From Betaproteobacteria bacterium (lineage in GTDB: Bacteria > Pseudomonadota > Gammaproteobacteria > Burkholderiales > Burkholderiaceae_D): a stretch of DNA of 9,602 bases. The notes under the pieces were generated by a model. That model was not told the origin of the DNA and did no database searches. It was given only the letters and a program-made list of their open reading frames with translations. Shown one piece after another: positions 1 through 7,992 of this stretch. The DNA is taken from contig JAATFN010000040.1 of the NCBI GenBank assembly GCA_015655165.1, positions 1-9,602 on the forward strand, read 5' to 3'. The position numbers and the translations under genes are program-made. The stretch's first letter is position 1, and each line of letters starts with the position of its first letter.

Positions 1-926
1 ATATCGATGCCGAACTGATTTTAATGTGTCAGCGCCTGTGTGATGATTTGGGACTGGAAAACATCCGTCTGGAATTGAATTCGATCGGTAATGCAGACGA
101 GCGTAACCGTCATCGTACCGATTTGATTGCCTATTTCGAGCAGCATGAGGATATTCTGGACGCCGAAGCCCGGCGCCGTCTGCATAGTAATCCGTTACGC
201 ATACTGGACACCAAAAATCCCGTGATGCAGGATATGGTGAACAAGGCGCCGCAATTACTGGATTATCTGGGGGATGACTCTCGTACACACTTTGAAGGTG
301 TGCAAAAGATTTTGCAGCACAATAATATCCCGTTTACGATCAATCCACGTTTAGTGCGTGGTATGGATTATTATAATCGTACGGTATTCGAGTGGGTGAC
401 AGATCAACTTGGCTCGCAAGGTACAGTGTGTGGTGGTGGCCGCTATGATCCATTGGTTGAAATATTTGGTGGTAAACCAACACCTGCATGTGGTTTTGCG
501 ATGGGTGTAGAGCGTTTGCTGGAGCTGTTAAAAGCATCTGGTGAACACTATGCGCCGAATCAGTGCGATGTCTATTTGCTCCATCAAGGCGAGCAGGCGC
601 AACTGCAGTCATTTGTTCTGGCGGAACGTTTACGCGGTGCGGGACTGGATGTTGTGTTACATTGCGCATCTACGAATGCTGGTAGCAGTTTTAAGGCACA
701 AATGAAACGTGCCGACAGTAGCGGTGCAGCATTTGCAATTATTATCGGTGAAGATGAAATTGCACATGAGACGGTTGTGATTAAACACTTGCGTGCGACC
801 GATATACAGAATAATCAGGAAACAGTGGCATTCGATGCAGTTGTCGATCGCGTGGTGGACATGATTGTCGATGATCATGGACACGATCATGACCATGATC
901 ACGGTCATGTGCATTACCATCCATAA
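1..926 (+). CDS. hisS: Histidyl-tRNA synthetase, 5'-truncated by the window edge
   Basis: This cytoplasmic class II aminoacyl-tRNA synthetase charges tRNA-His with histidine. The reading frame is open from base 3 (residues IDAELIL precede the first visible ATG at 24, which is internal), so the true start lies upstream. About 307 codons are visible; the family is usually 420-450 residues, so class II motifs 1 and 2 are off the window. Visible are the histidine-specific loop LVRGMDYY with its catalytic Arg (357-359), the GGGRYD segment (432-449), and class II motif 3, [12 protein letters not shown], with its ATP-binding Arg at 513-515. An anticodon-binding domain runs from about 566 to 875. The protein then ends in [16 protein letters not shown] (876-923), eight His in sixteen residues, which I do not recognise as a conserved part of the family. 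The stop is TAA at 924. yfgM follows after 38 nt. Identity is very secure; the role of the tail is unknown. Confidence 0.97.
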   Translation, partial: IDAELILMCQRLCDDLGLENIRLELNSIGNADERNRHRTDLIAYFEQHEDILDAEARRRLHSNPLRILDTKNPVMQDMVNKAPQLLDYLGDDSRTHFEGVQKILQHNNIPFTINPRLVRGMDYYNRTVFEWVTDQLGSQGTVCGGGRYDPLVEIFGGKPTPACGFAMGVERLLELLKASGEHYAPNQCDVYLLHQGEQAQLQSFVLAERLRGAGLDVVLHCASTNAGSSFKAQMKRADSSGAAFAIIIGEDEIAHETVVIKHLRATDIQNNQETVAFDAVVDRVVDMIVDDHGHDHDHDHGHVHYHP

Positions 927-964
927 CAATTTTTTTAATTTTACTTACTTTAAGTTGGCAATTC

Positions 965-1615
965 ATGGCATACGATCACGAAGAGCAGGAACAGTTAGAA
1001 ACGATTAAGGCGTGGTGGCACAAGTACGGCAATCTTGTGACTTGGGCATTGGTTATTGTGTTGGCAGGGTTCGGAGGCTGGCAGATCTGGGGTAAATACC
1101 AGACTAAACAGGCAGAACAAGCTGCAGAATTGTTTGAACAGCAACAAAAGGCGGTAGAAGCAAAAGATAATCCCCGTATTTTACGGGTTGCATCGGATAT
1201 TCAAGCACAATACGGTCGTACATCCTATGCCCAGATGAGTGCGTTGATTGCAGCCAAAGCTGCATTGGATGCCAACGATACGGCAACTGCTAAAAAGCAG
1301 TTCCAGTGGATATTGGATAATGCCAAGGATGACGAGTACAAGGCGATTGCAGCTGCCCGTTTGTCTGGTGTACTGTTAGATGAAAAAGCGTACGACGCGG
1401 CATTAACTGTGTTGAATGGCAAGTTTCCTGATGAGTTTGCAGGTGTGATTGCAGATCGCAAAGGTGATGTCCTGAGTGCCCAGAACAAGGTACAAGAAGC
1501 ACGTGCGTCATTTGCACTGGCGCTGGAAAAGGCAACGCCACAAGATCCTGCACGCCAATTGATCCAGTTGAAACTGGATGCACTTGGTGGTGCCCCTGAG
1601 AAAAAAACGTCTTAA
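965..1615 (+). CDS. yfgM: YfgM family tetratricopeptide protein, SecYEG-associated
   Basis: This 216-residue inner-membrane protein matches the YfgM family (TPR_21 type). In E. coli YfgM binds the SecYEG translocon and the periplasmic chaperone PpiD and helps hand over exported proteins. The N-terminus is short, acidic and cytoplasmic (MAYDHEEQEQLETIKAWWHKYG). One membrane segment follows at about residues 22-42 (GNLVTWALVIVLAGFGGWQ), then a Lys/Gln/Glu/Ala-rich helical region and TPR-like helix pairs to about residue 205, which would be periplasmic. Typical length is a little over 200 residues, so it looks complete. The ATG at 965 lacks a convincing Shine-Dalgarno sequence; only TAAG about ten bases upstream is seen. 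Its place between hisS and bamB is the conserved one in proteobacteria and supports the call. Cotranscription with hisS is inferred from the 38-nt gap and the absence of a clear terminator. Confidence 0.9.
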   Translation: MAYDHEEQEQLETIKAWWHKYGNLVTWALVIVLAGFGGWQIWGKYQTKQAEQAAELFEQQQKAVEAKDNPRILRVASDIQAQYGRTSYAQMSALIAAKAALDANDTATAKKQFQWILDNAKDDEYKAIAAARLSGVLLDEKAYDAALTVLNGKFPDEFAGVIADRKGDVLSAQNKVQEARASFALALEKATPQDPARQLIQLKLDALGGAPEKKTS

Positions 1616-1662
1616 TTGAGGTTCGGTGCATGGCGTTGTGCATCTGACGGTGAAAGAAGAAT

Positions 1663-2829
1663 ATGTCACGCGAATTAAAAATGAAATCTCCTCGTAAGCT
1701 GGTGTTGGTATTGGCAGGTTTGGGCATGGTTGCCGTGTTGTCAGGTTGCTCGCTGTTCTCAAGCGATAAGAAGGTGAATCCACCGGCGCCATTAGTTGAG
1801 TTCAAGCAAACGCTGGATGTGAAAAAAGCATGGTCGACATCTATTGGCAAAGCAGGGGCATTTATATTTACACCTGCTGTCGTTGCCGAAGATGTGTTTG
1901 CAGCATCGTCAGATGGTGCAGTTGTGCGCTTGAACGTGCATACCGGTCAACAAGTATGGCGTGTTGATGCCGGTACCAAGTTAACCGCCGGTGTGGGTAC
2001 AGATGGTCAGACTGTCGCAGTCGTCGGCAGCAAAGGCACTTTGAAAGTGTTTGATGCGCAAGGGAAATTGCGCTGGGAAAAACAGGCTTCGAGTGAAGTT
2101 TTATCGGCCCCGGCTGTCGGCCAGGGCTTGGTGATCGTGCGCAGTATCGATAACCGTATTGCCGCCTATGATGCCGAGTCTGGCGAACGGCGCTGGGTAG
2201 CGCAGCGTAATGTGCCGGCACTGACTTTACGTACAGCACCGGGTATCGTACTGGTGCCGCAAATGGCCATTGTAGGATTGCCAGGGGGACGTTTGTCTGC
2301 ATTGACCTTGAATAATGGTGGTCCGCGCTGGGAAGTGGCTGTTGGTGAGCCACGTGGTACAACAGAGTTGGAGCGCATTTCCGATGCATCCGGTATACCG
2401 GCTGTCATTGGCAACAACGTCTGTGCTGTTGCCTATCAGGGACGCATCGGTTGTTTTGATGTCCAAAGCGGCACACCAAGCTGGTTGAAGGAATTCTCCA
2501 GCGATGTTGGTGTGGGCGTTGATGATGGGCATGTGTATGGGGTTGATGAACAGGCACGCGTGTCCGGGTTCTCGCGAGATACTGGTGCATCATTATGGCG
2601 CAACGAGAAGTTGTCATATCGTCGCCTGTCGTCGCCAGTATCTATCGGGCATGCTGTCGCAGTTGGCGATTATCAAGGGTATATTCACTTCCTGTCGCAG
2701 GAAGATGGTGCATTTGTCGCACGTGTTGCAACCGATGGCAGTCAGGTATTGGGGACGCCGGTCATTGCAGGCAGTACGGCAATTTTTCAAACACAAGCAG
2801 GAACATTGGTCGCTTTGACGGCTGAATAA
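1663..2829 (+). CDS. bamB: Outer-membrane assembly lipoprotein BamB (YfgL)
   Basis: BamB is a periplasm-facing lipoprotein of the BAM complex, which folds beta-barrel proteins into the outer membrane; it binds BamA. The 388 residues compare with about 392 in E. coli. A lipoprotein signal peptide is clear: basic start, hydrophobic stretch LVLVLAGLGMVAVL, and lipobox LSGC with the lipidated Cys at residue 29. The mature part is an eight-bladed PQQ-like beta-propeller, seen as repeated blade motifs such as LNVHTGQQVWRVD, DAQGKLRWEKQ, DAESGERRW, DVQSGTPSW and SRDTGASLWRNE. Two starts are possible: ATG 1663, with a purine-rich GGTGAAAGAAGA upstream, or ATG 1681, giving the more usual MKSPRK signal start but no ribosome site. 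I keep 1663 but would not be surprised by 1681. The gene sits 47 nt after yfgM and 7 nt before der, as in many proteobacteria. Confidence 0.95.
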   Translation: MSRELKMKSPRKLVLVLAGLGMVAVLSGCSLFSSDKKVNPPAPLVEFKQTLDVKKAWSTSIGKAGAFIFTPAVVAEDVFAASSDGAVVRLNVHTGQQVWRVDAGTKLTAGVGTDGQTVAVVGSKGTLKVFDAQGKLRWEKQASSEVLSAPAVGQGLVIVRSIDNRIAAYDAESGERRWVAQRNVPALTLRTAPGIVLVPQMAIVGLPGGRLSALTLNNGGPRWEVAVGEPRGTTELERISDASGIPAVIGNNVCAVAYQGRIGCFDVQSGTPSWLKEFSSDVGVGVDDGHVYGVDEQARVSGFSRDTGASLWRNEKLSYRRLSSPVSIGHAVAVGDYQGYIHFLSQEDGAFVARVATDGSQVLGTPVIAGSTAIFQTQAGTLVALTAE

Positions 2830-2836
2830 TTAAAAC

Positions 2837-4180
2837 ATGAAGCCGGTAATAGCATTAGTAGGACGACCAAATGTCGGTAAATCGACGCTGTTTAACCGCT
2901 TGACACGCTCACGCGATGCACTCGTGGCAGATTTGCCCGGGTTAACGCGTGATCGCCATTATGGGGAGGGGCGTGTTGGCGAACGTCCGTTTTTAGTGAT
3001 TGATACCGGTGGTTTTGAGCCGATTGCCAAAGAGGGTATCATGCACAAAATGGCTGGACAGACCAAACAAGCTGTCGTTGAAGCCGATATCGTGATTTTT
3101 ATTGTAGATGGTCGTCAGGGTTTAACGCCGCATGACAAGACAATTACCGATTTTTTACGTAAATCAGGTAAATCTGTGTTGCTGGTTGTCAATAAATCCG
3201 AAGGGATGCGTTACACTGCGGTAACTGCAGATTTTTATGAGCTTGGCATGGGAGATCCTTATGTGATTTCTGCAGCTCACGGTGATGGTGTGGCTGATCT
3301 GGTTGAAGAAGCATTGGATATTGCTGCGGCAAATCAGCCTTTGGCTGACGAGGTAGACGTGAAAGTCGAGCGCGGCATTAAAATTGCTGTTGTCGGTCGT
3401 CCCAATGTGGGCAAGTCTACAATGATCAATACGTTGCTGGGCGAAGAGCGTGTTATTGCGTTTGATATGCCCGGTACAACACGCGACTCGATCGAAATTC
3501 CGTTCGAGCGTGATGGCAAACAGTACACATTGATTGATACGGCAGGTATCCGTCGTCGTGGCAAGGTGTTTGAAGCAATCGAGAAATTTTCGGTGGTAAA
3601 AACCTTGCAATCGATTTCCGAGGCCAATGTTGTGTTGTTGATGTTGGATGCGCAGCAGGATATTTCGGAGCAGGATGCACATATTGCAGGCTTTGTGCTG
3701 GAGTCAGGTCGTGCATTGGTCGTTGGTGTCAATAAATGGGATGGATTGGAGTCGCAGGCACGTGACGAGATCAAGATTGATCTCGAGCGCAAGTTGCACT
3801 TTTTGTCATTTGCCAAATTTCATTTTATTTCGGCATTGAAATCGACAGGGATTGGTCCGTTGATGAAATCGATCGATGCTGCCTATGCAGCAGCGATGTC
3901 GAATCTGACAACGCCGAAGTTGACGCGCGCACTGATTGAGGCTGTTGAACATCAGCAACCCCGCCGTAAAGGTTCAATTCGTCCTAAATTGCGTTATGCC
4001 CACCAAGGTGGCCAGAATCCACCGATCGTCGTTATCCACGGCAATGCGTTAGAAGGCGTCGAGGATAATTACAAACGTTATCTGGAGAAGCATTTCAGAG
4101 AAACTTTTTCGCTTGTTGGGACTCCACTTCGTATCGAGTTCCGATCGAGTAAAAATCCGTTCATTCGCGAAGAAAAATAA
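2837..4180 (+). CDS. der: Ribosome-assembly GTPase Der (EngA)
   Basis: Der is an essential cytoplasmic GTPase with two tandem G domains and a KH-like C-terminal domain; it acts in late maturation of the 50S ribosomal subunit. All parts are visible in 447 residues, a normal length. G domain 1 has GRPNVGKS (9-16), DTGG (56-59), NKSE (119-122) and SAAHG (145-149). G domain 2 has GRPNVGKS (187-194), DTAG (234-237), NKWD (299-302) and SALKS (332-336). The KH-like domain runs from about 350 to the basic end, including [22 protein letters not shown]. In G domain 1 the usual NKxD is NKSE; Glu at this place also occurs in other Der proteins as I recall. The ATG at 2837 follows the bamB stop by 7 nt and has no good Shine-Dalgarno sequence, so translation may be coupled to bamB. 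The next gene, hfq, has a separate promoter candidate. Confidence 0.98.
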   Translation: MKPVIALVGRPNVGKSTLFNRLTRSRDALVADLPGLTRDRHYGEGRVGERPFLVIDTGGFEPIAKEGIMHKMAGQTKQAVVEADIVIFIVDGRQGLTPHDKTITDFLRKSGKSVLLVVNKSEGMRYTAVTADFYELGMGDPYVISAAHGDGVADLVEEALDIAAANQPLADEVDVKVERGIKIAVVGRPNVGKSTMINTLLGEERVIAFDMPGTTRDSIEIPFERDGKQYTLIDTAGIRRRGKVFEAIEKFSVVKTLQSISEANVVLLMLDAQQDISEQDAHIAGFVLESGRALVVGVNKWDGLESQARDEIKIDLERKLHFLSFAKFHFISALKSTGIGPLMKSIDAAYAAAMSNLTTPKLTRALIEAVEHQQPRRKGSIRPKLRYAHQGGQNPPIVVIHGNALEGVEDNYKRYLEKHFRETFSLVGTPLRIEFRSSKNPFIREEK

Positions 4181-4194
4181 GCAACATAAATTTT

Positions 4195-4220
4195 TTGCGA
4201 AGTACGGAAAATCGTATAAT
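4195..4220 (+). promoter_or_regulatory. Candidate sigma-70 promoter for hfq
   Basis: A perfect TATAAT -10 box lies at 4215-4220 in the 119-nt gap between der and hfq. The best -35 match is TTGCGA (4195-4200, four of six), but the spacer is only 14 nt. At the preferred 17-nt spacing there is just a T-rich run (4192-4197). No TGn extension precedes the -10. A start near 4227 would give a leader of about 73 nt. The call rests on the consensus -10 in an AT-rich gap ahead of a gene known to have its own promoters in other species. Confidence 0.55.
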
Positions 4221-4226
4221 TGCGGG

Positions 4227-4299
4227 TACTTGAAGTTTTTTAAAAAGGCTTCAGATATACAACAATTAATTTGTTCACAAACACTATAGTGGAGCAACC
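4227..4299 (+). promoter_or_regulatory. Structured 5' leader of hfq with ribosome-binding site
   Basis: Three inverted repeats lie in the stretch between the predicted start and the hfq ATG. The first is TGAAG/CTTCA (4231-4235 with 4249-4253), which can be lengthened inward by G-U and A-U pairs through the T6A5 tract. The second is AACAA/TTGTT around TTAAT (4261-4275). The third is the perfect 10-bp palindrome CACTATAGTG (4282-4291), whose last base is the first G of the Shine-Dalgarno sequence GGAG (4291-4294, five bases before ATG). In E. coli Hfq represses its own translation by binding its mRNA leader. Whether this leader does the same is inference. Confidence 0.4.
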
Positions 4300-4539
4300 A
4301 TGAGTAACAAAGGGCAACTGCTACAAGACCCATTTTTAAATGCTTTGAGAAAAGAGCACGTACCTGTATCAATCTATTTGGTCAACGGTATTAAATTGCA
4401 AGGTCATGTCGAATCATTCGATCAATATGTCGTTTTACTGCGTAATACAGTGACACAAATGGTGTATAAACATGCCATTTCAACAGTCGTCCCTGCGCGT
4501 GCTGTCAACTTGACTCTTGATGTCACTGAAGAAAAATAA
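4300..4539 (+). CDS. hfq: RNA chaperone Hfq
   Basis: Hfq is a ring-forming hexameric Sm-like protein that binds small RNAs and U- or A-rich mRNA sites and promotes their pairing, giving post-transcriptional control. The 79-residue protein has the full Sm core. Its N-terminus [15 protein letters not shown] carries the proximal-face Gln and the helix. Sm1 spans about residues 20-50 ([25 protein letters not shown]), and Sm2 includes [10 protein letters not shown] with the conserved YKHAIST uridine-pocket motif. A short acidic tail (TLDVTEEK) ends the protein, as is normal for Betaproteobacteria, rather than the long tail of E. coli. The ATG at 4300 has a good GGAG five bases upstream. It sits 58 nt before hflX, the usual hfq-hflX-hflKC order, so readthrough into hflX is likely. 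Confidence 0.98.
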   Translation: MSNKGQLLQDPFLNALRKEHVPVSIYLVNGIKLQGHVESFDQYVVLLRNTVTQMVYKHAISTVVPARAVNLTLDVTEEK

Positions 4540-4597
4540 GCATGGCATTAATCCTTGCTAGGAACTTTTTCATCAATATTAAACGCAAGTTGACGCT

Positions 4598-5722
4598 ATG
4601 CGTGCCGCACTAGTCGGCTTGGACTTCGGTAAAAGTGATTTTGCTGCGAGTCTTGATGAGTTGTTTCTATTAGCAAAATCTGCAGGTGCAGAACCGGTAA
4701 CGACGATTACAGGTAAACGCGCTAGTCCTGATGCCGCACTTTTTGTCGGCTCGGGAAAAGCAGAAGAGATTGCTGAGGCTGTTGCTGATTTACAGCTTGA
4801 TATTGTCATTTTCAACCATGCTATATCACCTGCGCAGCAGCGTAACCTTGAGCGACTTTTAAAAGTCCGCGTATTAGATCGTACAAGCCTTATTCTGGAT
4901 ATATTTGCGCAACGTGCGCAAAGTCATGAAGGTAAGGTGCAAGTGGAGTTGGCGCAATTACAACATCTTTCTACGCGCCTAATTCGAGGCTGGACTCACT
5001 TGGAACGACAAAAGGGGGGTATCGGCTTGCGCGGCCCTGGGGAGACGCAACTTGAAACGGATCGCCGCTTGCTCGGCGTCCGTGTCAAGGCGTTACGGGG
5101 TTTATTAGAAAAATTGCGTCGCCAGCATGCGACGCAACGGCGTGCGCGGGGGCGCAATGCCACATTTTCAGTGTCACTGGTGGGATATACCAATGCTGGT
5201 AAATCCACCGTTTTCAACGCCTTAACGAAAGCAGGTACCTATGCGGCAGACCAACTGTTTGCCACATTGGATACCACTTCGCGTCGTGTTTACCTCGGCG
5301 AGTCAGGTCACGTCGTCATTTCCGATACAGTCGGGTTTATCCGCGAATTACCGCACCAACTGGTTGAAGCATTCCGTGCAACATTGGAAGAAACGATCCA
5401 TGCCGATTTGCTGTTACATGTCGTGGATGCGGCAAGTCCCGTACGCATGGAGCAAATCGAGCAGGTCAATATGGTGCTAAAAGAAATCGGTGCCGATCAT
5501 ATCCCGCAAATACTTGTATGGAACAAGATTGACACGGTTGATCTTGAACCTGTCGTCGAATTAGACGAGTATGATAGAATTCATCGGGTTTTTATCAGTG
5601 CAAGAACAGGCGCTGGATTGGATTTACTAAGACAGGCCATAGCCGACGCGCTTGGTGCGTCGATTCTGGCGCGTAATGCAAGTCAGGCACAGGCTGCCGA
5701 CTCTCAAGGGATGCAATCTTAA
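4598..5722 (+). CDS. hflX: Ribosome-associated GTPase HflX
   Basis: HflX is a GTPase that binds the 50S subunit and splits stalled or stress-damaged 70S ribosomes. The 374 residues comprise an N-terminal HflX-specific domain (about 1-125), a helical linker with the conserved glycine loop GGIGLRGPGETQLETDRR (140-157), and a G domain with GYTNAGKS (196-203), DTVGF (243-247), NKID (309-312) and SARTG (334-338). It is shorter than the E. coli protein (426 residues), as expected in Betaproteobacteria. ATG 4598 is the first possible start: the in-frame TAA at 4580 closes the frame, and no alternative start codon lies between. The Shine-Dalgarno signal is poor. The last 20 residues are Ala/Gln-rich and look dispensable. 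Placement between hfq and hflK is the conserved order; a link to FtsH regulation through hflKC was proposed historically but is not shown by the sequence. Confidence 0.97.
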   Translation: MRAALVGLDFGKSDFAASLDELFLLAKSAGAEPVTTITGKRASPDAALFVGSGKAEEIAEAVADLQLDIVIFNHAISPAQQRNLERLLKVRVLDRTSLILDIFAQRAQSHEGKVQVELAQLQHLSTRLIRGWTHLERQKGGIGLRGPGETQLETDRRLLGVRVKALRGLLEKLRRQHATQRRARGRNATFSVSLVGYTNAGKSTVFNALTKAGTYAADQLFATLDTTSRRVYLGESGHVVISDTVGFIRELPHQLVEAFRATLEETIHADLLLHVVDAASPVRMEQIEQVNMVLKEIGADHIPQILVWNKIDTVDLEPVVELDEYDRIHRVFISARTGAGLDLLRQAIADALGASILARNASQAQAADSQGMQS

Positions 5723-5780
5723 AACAGTGGTGATTGTATCTTCTTTATTCATTTTAATTAGTTAAACCGGATCGCAACGC

Positions 5781-7097
5781 ATGCTTTCATTATTCAGAAA
5801 ACTTGGTTTGAAATTTTCGTTGAATGACCCAGAGTGGGGTCGAGGTTCCCAGAACGAGAACCGTCCCAATTCGAATAACGACAATAACGGAAATAAAAGA
5901 CCGAATGATGGTCCACCTGACCTGGATCAGTTGTGGAGAGATTTCAATTCCCGCATTAACCGTCTGCTCGGTGGTAAAAACGGCAAGGGCGGTAATGGCG
6001 GGAACGGCAATGGTGGTGATAAATTCAGTGGCAACAGCAAGGGTACGCGTGTTGGTGCCGGTGTTATTGCTGTTATTGTCGGGTTTTTGTGGCTGGCGAG
6101 TGGCTTTTTTATCGTACAAGAAGGCCAGACCGGTGTTGTCATGACATTTGGCCGCTATACCTATACAGCCATGCCTGGTTTTAACTGGCGCTGGCCTTAC
6201 CCGATTCAAAAGCATGAAATCGTCAATATTTCCCAGGTGCGTACTGTGGAAGTCGGCTATCGCGGTAATGCAAAAAACAAGCAATTGAAAGAGGCGTTGA
6301 TGTTAACTGATGATGAAAACATCATCGACATCCAGTTTGCAGTGCAATACCGGTTGAAAAATGCGTCTGAATGGCTGTTTAACAACAAGGATCAAGAAGA
6401 GATGGTCCGTCACGTAGCCGAGACGTCGATTCGTGAAGTTGTCGGTAGGAGCAAGATGGACTTTGTCTTGTATGAAGGACGTGAACAGGTGGCATTGGAT
6501 GTGAACCAGTCTATGCAAACCATTCTGGATCATTACGTGTCCGGTGTACAAATTACCAATGTCACGATGCAAGGTGTCCAACCCCCAGAACAGGTACAAG
6601 CGGCATTTGATGATGCTGTTAAAGCAGGGCAGGATCGTGAACGTTTAAAAAACGAAGGTCAGGCTTATGCAAACGATGTCATCCCTAAGGCAAGTGGTGC
6701 CGCGTCCCGTCTGATCGAAGAGGCGAATGCCTATCGTGAAAGTGTCGTGGCCAATGCCGAAGGTGATGCATCACGCTTTAAACAGGTGCTCGAAGAGTAT
6801 CGTAAAGCACCTGGTGTGACACGTGACCGTATGTATATGGAAACCATGCAAAAGATTTTCGAGAGCACAACAAAGGTCATGATTGATGCCAAGAGCGGCA
6901 GCAACTTGTTGTACTTGCCATTGGATAAGTTGATTCAGCAAACTGCGCCTGATGCCAACACAGCACGTCCAAGTGCTCCGGCAACTGGGCCTGCAGCAGC
7001 TACTGCTGCAGGTAATGAGGCAAATTATTCAGCAGATGCACAACGGGATCTGCGCATCAGAGATGCGCGTGATGGACGTGGCAGGGAGAATCGTTAA
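5781..7097 (+). CDS. hflK: FtsH protease regulator subunit HflK (SPFH protein)
   Basis: HflK forms with HflC a large cage in the inner membrane that encloses the FtsH protease and controls its access to membrane substrates. In 438 residues the protein shows a cytoplasmic N-terminus with the family segment SLNDPEWGR (13-21) and PPDLDQLWRDF (45-55), then a Gly/Asn/Lys-rich spacer (64-88). One membrane segment follows at about 91-112 (VGAGVIAVIVGFLWLASGFF). The SPFH/Band 7 domain starts at QTGVVMTFGRY, a coiled-coil stretch covers about 270-345, and the tail is Ala/Pro/Thr-rich (388-410) and then charged. The stop codon shares one base with the hflC start (TAATG), which points to coupled translation of the two partners. 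The start at 5781 has little Shine-Dalgarno signal, but no other Met precedes the conserved SLNDP segment in frame. Confidence 0.97.
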   Translation: MLSLFRKLGLKFSLNDPEWGRGSQNENRPNSNNDNNGNKRPNDGPPDLDQLWRDFNSRINRLLGGKNGKGGNGGNGNGGDKFSGNSKGTRVGAGVIAVIVGFLWLASGFFIVQEGQTGVVMTFGRYTYTAMPGFNWRWPYPIQKHEIVNISQVRTVEVGYRGNAKNKQLKEALMLTDDENIIDIQFAVQYRLKNASEWLFNNKDQEEMVRHVAETSIREVVGRSKMDFVLYEGREQVALDVNQSMQTILDHYVSGVQITNVTMQGVQPPEQVQAAFDDAVKAGQDRERLKNEGQAYANDVIPKASGAASRLIEEANAYRESVVANAEGDASRFKQVLEEYRKAPGVTRDRMYMETMQKIFESTTKVMIDAKSGSNLLYLPLDKLIQQTAPDANTARPSAPATGPAAATAAGNEANYSADAQRDLRIRDARDGRGRENR

Positions 7098-7969
7098 TGA
7101 ATCGTATATTTAGCATTGTTATTGCTGGCGCTATCATTTTATGGTTGGCGTCATCTGCGGTATTTGTAGTTGATCAGCGCCAGTCGGCAATTGTGTTTGC
7201 ATTGGGTGAAGTTAAAAAAGTGATTAACGAACCTGGTTTGCATTTCAAGTTGCCGCCACCGTTCCAGAATATCATGTACGTTGACAAGCGTATCCAGACG
7301 CTCGATACGCCAGATGCCGATCGTTTCATTACGGCCGAGAAAAAGAACGTGTTGGTTGATTCGTTTGTAAAATGGCGTATTGTCGACCCACGCTTGTTCT
7401 TTGTGAGTTTTGGTGCCGACGAACGTCGTACACAAGACCGTTTGTCACAAATCGTGAAGGCTGCATTAAACGAAGAAATTACCAAACGTACTGTGCGTGA
7501 AGTGATTTCCGGTGAGCGTAGCAAGGTCATGAATGCGATTCAGCGCAAGGTTGAAAACGAAGCCAAGCAAATCGGTGTGGAAATTATTGATGTACGCTTG
7601 CGTCGTGTCGATTATGTCGATCAGATTAGTGTATCGGTGTTTGAACGAATGAAGTCCGAACGTGTGCGTGTAGCAAATGAATTGCGTTCGACAGGTGCTG
7701 CCGAATCCGAAAAAATTCGTGCGGATGCGGATCGTCAACGTGTGGTGATTTTGGCTGAAGCGTATCGCGAAGCTGAAAAAACACGCGGTCAGGGTGAAGC
7801 GAAAGCGACCCAGATTTATGGTGAGGCATTTGGCCAGAATCCGGAATTTTATAAATTCTATCGTAGTCTTGAGGCATATCGGGCAAGCTTTAAGAGCCGT
7901 AGTGATGTGATGGTGGTCGATCCTAACTCCGAGTTCTTCAAGTATTTCAAGAGTACAGGGAGCAAATAA
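7097..7969 (+). CDS. hflC: FtsH protease regulator subunit HflC (SPFH protein)
   Basis: HflC is the partner of HflK in the membrane complex around FtsH. The 290-residue protein has an uncleaved signal anchor at about 4-25 (IFSIVIAGAIILWLASSAVFVV) and a periplasmic SPFH/Band 7 domain beginning DQRQSAIVFALGEV, with the family pattern EPGLHFKLPPPFQ. A long coiled-coil region (about 185-245, SERVRVANELRSTGAAESEKIRADADRQ onward) follows. The end carries the family signature FYRSLEAYRASF and a hydrophobic VMVVDPNSEFFKYF. A good AGGGAG (7083-7088) lies eight bases before the ATG and within the end of hflK. HflK and HflC overlap by a single base. After the stop at 7969 the operon seems to pause, because 183 nt without a recognised gene follow. 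Confidence 0.97.
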   Translation: MNRIFSIVIAGAIILWLASSAVFVVDQRQSAIVFALGEVKKVINEPGLHFKLPPPFQNIMYVDKRIQTLDTPDADRFITAEKKNVLVDSFVKWRIVDPRLFFVSFGADERRTQDRLSQIVKAALNEEITKRTVREVISGERSKVMNAIQRKVENEAKQIGVEIIDVRLRRVDYVDQISVSVFERMKSERVRVANELRSTGAAESEKIRADADRQRVVILAEAYREAEKTRGQGEAKATQIYGEAFGQNPEFYKFYRSLEAYRASFKSRSDVMVVDPNSEFFKYFKSTGSK

Positions 7970-7992
7970 ACAAGCAGTCCATCCGTATTGAC

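Noticed and set aside
927..964. T-rich stretch after hisS as an intrinsic terminator
   Set aside because: The nearest stem ends at 909, 20 bases before the T7 run, and has a weak AT-rich composition; readthrough into yfgM is more likely.
340..966. Minus-strand ORFs opposite hisS, some histidine- and methionine-rich
   Set aside because: They lie entirely opposite a strongly conserved gene, and the odd composition comes from the reverse complement of the CATGAT-type codons, which is nearly palindromic.
1628..1648. Direct repeat GTGCAT before bamB
   Set aside because: Two copies of a six-base word in a 47-nt gap are not significant, and no known site matches.
4230..4261. Second hfq promoter with TTGAAG as -35
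   Set aside because: No acceptable -10 lies 16-18 nt downstream; TATACA is about 20 nt away. The same bases are better explained as part of the leader hairpin.
5734..5764. Promoter between hflX and hflK (TTGTAT with TTTAAT)
   Set aside because: The spacer is only 13 nt and alternative -10 hexamers match poorly; the gap is AT-rich, so chance matches are expected.
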